NCBI GenBank assembly: GCA_036927565.1 | Contig: JAYESD010000007.1 | Location: 7,461,644-7,525,643 of the forward strand | Direction: 5' to 3' | Source of the DNA: Tuctoria greenei | Taxonomy: Eukaryota > Streptophyta > Magnoliopsida > Poales > Poaceae | Length of the DNA: 64,000 nt | Position numbers and translations under genes: made by a program | Shown: one piece after another, positions 57,038 through 64,000 of the stretch | Position numbering within the stretch: the stretch's first letter is position 1 | Layout: the number at the start of each line of letters is the position of its first letter | Notes under the pieces: model-generated | Told to the model about the DNA's origin: nothing | The model's database searches: none | Seen by the model: the letters and a program-made list of their open reading frames with translations, nothing else

Positions 57038-58290
57038 GAATGCATCTCATATAGGTCTTGCCTAACTCTCAAAGGATAGGGGTGAGCAAGGTTTAGCTTG
57101 GGATGGAGGTTCTTTTGGGTTTTCCCAAGGCTTGGAGAGTAGCTCTCCCTGAAGAAGCCTTTGAAAGGTTTAAATTTGGCAAGATAGATTTATTTTATGC
57201 CTTGCGTGATGCCTGCCATATAGACTTGCACTCACATTTAAATTTCCGGCACTATAAATTGTTTGGCATTGCATACGGTAGATTGTCACAAAGGGGAACA
57301 CACTTCATGAGAAAGAGACTTGTTTGAAATACAATATCTCAACTCATATGATGTGGGAAGAACAAAATGTTAGGTGCGTTAATGCCTAAAGGAACATGCT
57401 TTTAAGAGATAGAAGGCTTCATCCTCTAGCTCACAAAGCATGGGCCTTACATTTTATTTGGATAATCTCCTTCCTATTTTCTTCGGTGTTCTATTCGCGT
57501 TAAGGCTTAGACAAGCTATTGGAAAATTAGCATTTTTGAGGGGTAAGGGGTTGCCCAAAAAGTCCTAAGACATGTGTTTCTCATTGTTTCTTTGTTTGGT
57601 CGAAGGACATATATGGGATGTTGCTGTTTTATAGTCATCGGAAAATCCGATGCTTAGGCTAGACCATCATCGGATCACTTTGTGTTCAAAGACCAAGAGC
57701 CAGTTCAGTCAGTAACACAAATCAACCGACGAGTTCATTATGAGAAACATCGGTCCATCCGATGTTCACACTTATGAAACTGTGCCAAATTCCACCGATG
57801 CACATCAGTTCCACATCGGTCCATCCGATGTCAATGGTACCTTTTTTAATATCCTTACTGTGCCATTCGACCGATGCTCCTATCTTGTAACGTCGGTCCA
57901 TCCGGTGTTAAATTTTCAGCTAGGGTTTGGGACCCACTACTTAAACGTCCCCTCGCCTCCCTCCTTTCTCTCTCCCCGACCCGACGCTCGATCACCTTCC
58001 GCCGCCGCCGTTCCCCTCGCCTTGCGCCGCCGCCGCTGCCCTCCGGCCGCTGCCGCCACCGCCCTCCGGCCACCGCCGCACCACAGCATTCGCGCCGCCG
58101 CCGCCGCCGACCACCGCTCGCACACCACCGCCGCCGCCCCCAGCAGCTGCTCCCTCCCGTGCACCACCGCCACCTCCCTCTCCATCGTCGAGGTGCCTCC
58201 CTACATCGCTAGGTTTTCTGGCCGCGACGATCTTCGTGTCGCCATTCCGCATGCTTTACATCGTCATCTTCATTCTCGCGCATCATCTCA
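57038..58290 (+). promoter_or_regulatory. C2 leader before the third frame, with U3-type dyads
   Basis: 57038-57640 is non-coding with no recognised feature. From 57640 to 57915 lie at least six copies of the C2 motif (for example ATCGGTCCATCCGATG, GTCGGTCCATCCGGTG), followed by TTAAA at 57941-57945 and a GC-rich 350-bp stretch up to the ATG at 58291. C1 has the same layout with its own motif. I infer an internal promoter derived from U3. Confidence 0.55.
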
Positions 58291-60452
58291 ATGGATCGTG
58301 ACAAGAAGAACAAAGGCAGGGCCATTGCGGAGCCGGCCGCAAAGAAGCAAAAGTTATCCAAGGAGGAGAAGAAGGACTTGATGGCCGCTCGCGCTACCGA
58401 GGAGCGAGAGTGTGGCCGAGGAGGATCATTGAGGATCTGCGAGGCTCGTCCGAGGCAGCCTCCCGTGCTAGATGAGTCCGAGGCGGAAGAAGAGCCGGAA
58501 GTACCACTTGTTCACCGGCGCTCAGCCAGGACCCGTGGGGGTCATCCACCAGCAGCTACACATTCGAGACCCTCAGCTGCCGATCTTTGAGAGGATAGGG
58601 CGGCCCAGAGAGCTGTCTACGAGATGGACACCATCGTCCATGTTGGTGAAGGTGTCCGGTTGACTGATTACCGGAAGATGAAGGCCAAGCAGCTCAAAAG
58701 ACTCAGATGGAGTGTCTTGCTTGAGGAATGGTACCTGCAGCCCAGAGAGGCTCTTGTGGATAGTCGTTTCTGGACTTTGACACAGGCGTCACTGTACAAG
58801 ACGTATAGATGCTGAGGCCACAAGCTCTTCCAGCACAACTTCTTGGACTGGGATCAGCTTGGTCTAGCAGCCGAGATGGAGATACACCCCTACTTTGCGA
58901 GGTACAGAGGGCTGGTGGAGCTGGTGTCCTACGAGAGGAGTGCCTACGTCGAGGACTGGGTCCGTGTATTCTACACCACCCACTACGTCTCTGAGGGCCG
59001 CAGGTCTATAGACATCATGTTCATGGGCCAGCACCATCACGTGACGAGGCAGACATTAGCACAGCTGCTAGGAGTGGACCTGCATGACACTTGCATGCAT
59101 GAGAGGGTATACAGACAGGCAGACCCGCCGAGGAGGCCGCTCACTGGAGGAGTGGCACCACCACTGGAGGAGATACGCTCTCTGTTTGCACCGTCCTTCT
59201 CTCCAGACCAACTGAGGGTACCGGCACTGTTGACTCCAGCTGCGCGCACAGTGCACCTTACCTTGCGCCGCACTCTCTTGCTGAGGTCCGGATACCTAGA
59301 GGGGTTCACCAGCCTGCAGTAGACCCTCCTGTTCTACATCATGAACGGGATGGAGTTCGATATTGTGGACCTCCTCATATGTGAGATGGAAGATGTGATC
59401 ACTGACGGAGTTGGCATGATGAGGCAGCTTGTGTTTGGACACTGGAGATCAGCTACCTGCTCTCCATGATGGTTCCTGAGGAGTCCACCGTGCATGACCG
59501 TCTCACTGACGAGAGTGTCACACGGTTCAGCCACTACCGTGCTCCACCTCCTGGAGACCGCTGCCTTGGCCGTCCAGTCGAGCGTCAGGTCTGTGCTCGG
59601 CTATCCGAGGAGGATTGGTCTGATCTGGAAAAGGAAGACGAGAGGCTGGCAGAGGCAGAGGCCCAGGGTGAGGACCTTCAGCATATATGGTCCGAGAGCG
59701 ACACTGATGACAGCGTTGAGGAGTACTTTCCACCTCCTCCCTCACCCAGGCAGCACGACACGGAGGCTGGAGGCTCGATAGTGCCACCCCCTACTCCACC
59801 TCCCGTCTCAGAGGCACAGGTCTCTCAGCCGTCAGAGCTCACCTCACTCCTGCAGCAGATGGTTGAGCAGCAGCGCTTGGACCGGTTGCAGCTGAGCAGG
59901 CCCGAGCTGAGCAGGCAGCGCACCTTTTGGAGCTCCAGCAGCAGCAGGACATGCAGCGCCAGATCGCCCGTGAGAGGCGAGAGGACACTGACCGGCTGAC
60001 TGGGCTCATAGACCAGATGCACCAGCGCTCCCTCGACCAGCAGCAGCAGACGCAGCAGGCGATGATGGGCATCCTGGGGTTGATCACCAACCTCTACACC
60101 CAGACCGGGATTGCCCTGCCGACGCAGCTGCCAGGCGTTGCTCCACCCCCGCCAGTCATTGCTCCAACTGCCGCTCCAGTGCCGACCACGCCGATCCCGA
60201 CGATCAGCATGTCTTCCACTGCTGGCTCCCGGCGCACCGATCCACTCTCCGCTGCCGGCTACGACGTTGTTCCAGCAGACGCCGGCATCCATCGTCAATG
60301 CCCCGTTGCCAGCAGCTCCGACTCAACAGGCACCAACGGCGGCTCCTACGGCTCCTACAGCTCCCTCCACCTCTACTCCAGGCAGCAGATCCGACGACAG
60401 CACTCCCGACGGTGACCAGTTCGTCATCGCTCCAAGCACTCAGGGCTCTTAG
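58291..60452 (+). pseudogene. C2 third open reading frame (plant transposon domain protein), broken
   Basis: Starts MDRDKKNKGRAIAEP at 58291 with a basic, then acidic, N-terminus (DESEAEEEPEVP). Stops and shifts at about 58590, 58813 and 59322 break it. The domain shared with C1 includes DSRFWTLTQASLYKTY and WVRVFYTTHYVSEGRRSIDIM. A C-terminal region rich in Gln, Pro and Ala (IDQMHQRSLDQQQQTQQA) ends at a TAG at 60450-60452. The tail unlike that of C1 and the shared core suggest one old gene with fast-evolving ends. No membrane segment is seen. Function unknown. Confidence 0.7.
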
Positions 60453-60484
60453 GTACTCGGCTTCCTTTTTCGTGTCTTGATGCC

Positions 60485-60499
60485 AAAGGGGGAGAAGAG
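60485..60499 (+). other. Internal polypurine tract of C2
   Basis: AAAGGGGGAGAAGAG follows TTGATGCC, as at 4965 in C1, about 350 bp before the 3' LTR. Confidence 0.5.
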
Positions 60500-60818
60500 T
60501 TAGAGTAGAGTCAGTGGGAGTATAGCATAGCCTCATGGGGGAGTGTCCTAGCCTCAGGGGGAGTCTTTATCTATATCTTTTGTACTTTGATGTGTTTGCT
60601 ACTCCTCTGTTATTCATTGAGTACTCGTAAGCTATTGATCGATTGAGCTTATTGGTGTATATTCATGTGCATTCTCTTGAGTTATTGATCCATTGAGCTT
60701 TTTTGTTTTGAGTCTTTAAGTTTAAAATGGCATATCTTGTATTCATTGCATATCTTCTTGAGTATCGTACTATCAAATTCATTATTATGCTTCACTTGTT
60801 GTGTTGTCATCAATCACC

Positions 60819-60832
60819 AAAAAGGGGGAGAT
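60819..60832 (+). other. Polypurine tract beside the C2 3' LTR
   Basis: AAAAAGGGGGAGAT ends at the LTR start; the preceding sequence GTGTTGTCATCAATCACC is identical in C1. Confidence 0.88.
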
Positions 60833-62226
60833 TGAAAGCGTCTAGGCCTGATTAATGACAACCATTGGATTTTACTAATGAATTTGTGGATGCAAGGTCT
60901 CCCAATCAAATGAAATATATGAATATGAATATCAATTACTGATCATTGGAGACCCCTAAACAATCATTTTATGAGATCAATGAATGTTATGAAGACTAGA
61001 AGTAAAAGCTCATATGTCAAAGTCATTCAACCATAATTGACAACACTCAATGCTTGACATTCATCAGAAGAATATTTACAACAAGTATCTAAGAGGTCAA
61101 TCAAGAAAATTCCAAAAGAATCACTTAGATCAACTCGAAGCAAACAAAATCAACTCACCGGATCAACCGATGTTTCCAGAGAACAACACATCGGTCGAGT
61201 TGATTCAGCAGAAGAAGAAGACCTCAAAACAAAGTACTCACCGAATCATCCGATGTTAAGGGCAGTGTTACATCGGTCCATCAGTACAGTATGCAATACC
61301 CTTGGACCAAGTGTAGCACCTGATCAACCGATGTACAGAATTATACACATCGGTCAATCACTCCAGTAAGCATCAAGGTTGAACCAATTCTGGAGGAAGT
61401 GCCACCGGATCATCCGATGAGAAGACAAGAGTAACATCGGTCTAACAACGGTCATATCTGACACAATGACATCAGCTAATTTGGATTGGACCGATTATAA
61501 CTGAAAGGGAGACATCGGATCATCTGGTGTTCGCAGAGCAGTGATGTCAGCCTACTTATCCAATGACTATTTCGTGGAGGCTGGCTATTTATACCCCTTC
61601 AACCTGTCAAATCGACAAGTCTTGACTACTAGACATACTCTACACATCCTCAAGCATTCAAGACATAGAGCTACCACTTCCATATAATTTTCACCACTTG
61701 TACACCAAGAGATAGGCTAGAACTAGCTAGAGATAGTGCTTGTGTGCCTCCATTCTTGGTGAGTGGAATCTCTAGTGTAGTGAGAGCTGTAAGGGAGTGT
61801 CCCTTGGTGTTTGTAACTGAGAGTGACTACCGGAGCTTGCCAAGAGTATTGTGGAAGCCCGGAAGATCCAAGTTGTACAAGGCTTGAGCTCCACCTTGCC
61901 GAGGTTGGCGAACGGAGAAGAATAGTGAAGATCCCTAGTCTCGGTGACTTGGGTGTGGCTATACCCTTTGGTGGGTGCCACACCGTGGATGTATGAAGGT
62001 CTTGACGATCTTGCCGAACCACAGGATAAATCCTCGTGTCTCCTCGGGAGTTTGCATTCTCCTCCTCTCCCTTACACTTATGCATTTTATATACCGCGAA
62101 GTTGCCATTTACTTGAATGCATAGGTTGTTTGCGTAGGGAATTAGGCTCTTATTAATTAAGTTTTATTGCTTTGATTTTTGAAAAGAAGCCCAATTCACC
62201 CCCCCTCTTGGGCATTGATCCTTACA
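60833..62226 (+). repeat. 3' LTR of C2
   Basis: 1394 bp, pairs with 52390-53802 and is very similar by eye over its length apart from about 20 bp missing near the start (after TCTAGGCC) and scattered substitutions. It has the same dyad units, a TATTTATA box (61587-61594) and GATCCTTACA end. Confidence 0.92.
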
Positions 62227-62231
62227 CATAT

Positions 62232-64000
62232 GCTTCAGCGATGCACCCTTCCACCCTTGCTCTGTTGCCAACCATTGGTTTCAGATATCGTAGCGCTCTT
62301 TCAATGTGATACATCCACCTATATTGCACAGGACCGTCAACTTTAGCTTCGAATAGAAGATGGATAAGCAGATGTTGCATTGGATTGAAGAAACCTGATG
62401 GAATTTTTTTCCATCTTACATAAAAGTATGGGTATCTCCTTCTCAAACTTATCCATCATCCCAATCTTGATTTCTTTAGCACAAAGCTGTCTATAGAAAT
62501 AGCTGAGCTCGGCTAAAACCTTCCACACCGCATCATCTAGATAGCCTCGAAACATAACACGTAAGAGTCTTTCCATTATAATGTGATAATCATGACTCTT
62601 AATCCCAGTGAGGTTTCCTGTGTTAACATTTACGGCTCGTTTTAGGCTAGCTGCGTAACCATCTGAGAATTTCAAAGTTTTCATCCATTTCATAACTTCT
62701 TTCTTTTCTTTCGATCGAAGACAGAAAGAAGCACGTGGCTTTCCTCCACTTTCAGAGATTTCAAGAGTTGGACGGTGAGAAATGTCTGCCAAATCTAGTC
62801 TAGCTTTATAATTGTCTTTCGTTTTGCCAGACATATCCATGCAAGTGCTTATGATACTTTCGCTCATGTTACGCTCCTGATGCATGACATCAATGGTGTG
62901 CATTAGAATCAACAACTTCACATACGGTAGCTCTCAAAGTCCACATATGTGAGTCCAATTGTGTTCCTCTCCATAACCTACGAAATATCTACGGCGAGCT
63001 TTATTAGGCACTAGTTTGTCCAACATATCAGAAATTTCTGACCTGTTGAGACGCTTCGGTGGTCTTTTAGTGACAACAGTGTTCTTTCAAAAGACATGCC
63101 TCTGCTGCCTAAATATGTGATTCGAGGGCAGCCAACGTTTGTGACAATCGAAGTAAGATATTTTGCCTCCATGAGTTAGTCAAAAGCAATCCGTGTTTGA
63201 AGCACATATCGGACACGTCAGACGACCGTGAGTGCTCCATCCGGAAAACATGTCGTATGTCGGCAAATCATGGACGGACCACAAATAAGCAGCTCGAAGG
63301 TTGAATTTTTGCTTCTTGTAACTGTCGTACGCTTCGACTCTTGTCCACAAGACTTTCAATTCTTCGATCAGCGGTTTTAACATCACGTTGAGACGTGACC
63401 CGGGATGATCAGGTCCAGGTACAATGAGGCTGAGAAACATGAACCCGTTCTTCGTACAAAAAGCAGGTGGTAGGTTGTACGGAATGACAAAGACGGGCCA
63501 ACATGAGTATGGCATGGCATTCGTACTGAACGGTGAGAATCCGCCTGTCGCTAATCTGATGCGAACATTCCTCGCATCACGAGAAAAGTCTGGATCAAAT
63601 GGTCTAGCGCCTTCCATGCATCACCGTCGGACGGATGCATCAAGAATTCTTTGTTCTCACGTTTACCTTCTTTGTGCCATCTCATGTGTCTTGCGGTTCT
63701 TTTTGAAAGAAACAACCGCTTCAACCAAGGTGTCACAGGCAAGTAACGAAGCTATTTATGTGCGACATTTGTCATCACATTATCGCCATCGTCATTAACA
63801 ACTTTGACATACCTCGATTTACCACATTTCAAACACATCTTCTCATTGGCGTGCTCTTTCCAGAATAGCATGCAGTTGTCTCGACACACATTGATTTTCT
63901 CATACTTCATACCGAGACCAGATATCCTGATCTTTGAATGATACATATCTGGTAGCGCATTGTAAGGTTGTGGAAGGATATCGCAGATCAATTTCATGAG
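62232..64000 (-). pseudogene. CACTA transposase (TNP2 type), N-terminal and middle parts
   Basis: The gene enters from beyond the window end. Minus-strand order: RDNCMLFWKEHANEKMCLKCGKSRY (a Cys-containing segment of the Transposase_21 family), WHKEGKRENKEFLMHPSDGDAW, FSRDARNVRIRLATGGFSPF, NGFMFLSLIVPGPDHPGSRL, THGRLTCPICASNTDCF, then after a degraded stretch ISHRPTLEISESGGKPRA and SHDYHIIMERLLRVMFRGYLD, and the DUF4218 start RARVEGCIAEAY, where C2 is inserted. Frame changes near 62440-62460, 62922 and around 63120-63180 show decay. TNP2 is the catalytic transposase of CACTA elements. Confidence 0.85.

Larger units (their letters stand above)
52390..62226 (+). mobile_element. C2: complete SIRE-like copia element, internally deleted
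   Basis: Two LTRs (52390-53802, 60833-62226), a perfect 5-bp duplication CATAT (52385-52389, 62227-62231), a perfect initiator-Met primer site and a polypurine tract define the ends. Gag is decayed, most of protease, integrase and the first half of RT are gone, and a third reading frame is kept though broken. The 3' LTR lacks about 20 bp near its start that the 5' LTR has. It lies inside the CACTA transposase gene. Confidence 0.93.
20957..64000 (-). mobile_element. CACTA (En/Spm) DNA transposon, 3' end to beyond the window
   Basis: The element starts at CACTATAGGAATC (20957), preceded by TAC as possible 3-bp target duplication. Hundreds of bases of subterminal repeats follow. Its genes are on the minus strand: a TNP2-type transposase (64000-62232 and 52384-51149) and, 90 bp further on, a second plant-transposase-type gene (51058-50908 and 24185-21520). 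The two gaps are filled exactly by C2 (TSD CATAT) and by the Harbinger element (TSD TTA). The 5' end is outside the window. Stops inside both genes show it is dead as an autonomous element. Confidence 0.88.

Overview
The window looks like nuclear DNA of a grass (Poaceae, possibly a panicoid such as the sorghum/sugarcane group). This rests on GC-rich 5' exons in the one host gene, on SIRE-like Ty1/copia, Tat-lineage Ty3/gypsy, CACTA and PIF/Harbinger elements of grass type, and on Tourist- and hAT-type MITEs. Almost everything is transposable element; I find one convincing host gene. No tool was run: splice sites, LTR ends and target-site duplications (TSDs) were read by eye.

Left nest (1-11151). 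The 3' half of a SIRE-like copia element, C1 (pol, a third open reading frame, 3' LTR ending at 7002), sits inside an LTR fragment of a second copia family (7003-7709, minus strand). That fragment lies just after the gag start of a gypsy element on the minus strand, whose leader, primer site and about 3.2-kb LTR fill 7710-11151.

Host interval (11152-20956). A Tourist-like MITE (11928-12612, TSD TTA), a 178-bp hAT-like MITE (13064-13241, near-perfect 8-bp TSD) and a three-exon gene for a WEB-family coiled-coil protein (14122-17461), followed by 3.5 kb where I recognise nothing firm.

Right nest (20957-64000 and beyond). One CACTA transposon on the minus strand starts at 20957 and runs past the window end. 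Its transposase (TNP2-type) gene is split by a complete copia element, C2 (52390-62226, TSD CATAT). Its second gene is split by a PIF/Harbinger element (24189-50904, TSD TTA) inserted just inside a splice donor. The Harbinger element carries a solo copia LTR (25023-26497, TSD AGAAC) in its transposase gene and a Tat-type gypsy element (28865-50053) in its Myb-like gene. The Tat element contains a second Tat element in the opposite direction (30679 to about 41800), giving a giant inverted repeat. The nest is four layers deep: CACTA > Harbinger > outer Tat > inner Tat.

The most unusual signal is shared by the three copia families seen here. Each has its own short dyad-symmetric motif with a common CGGA...TCCG frame, repeated many times in U3 just upstream of the TATA box. 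In the two families with a third open reading frame, the same motif recurs in front of that frame, as if a U3-like promoter had been copied into the element. The Tat elements have comparable dyads in U3, in the 3' non-coding hairpins and inside the RNase H coding region.
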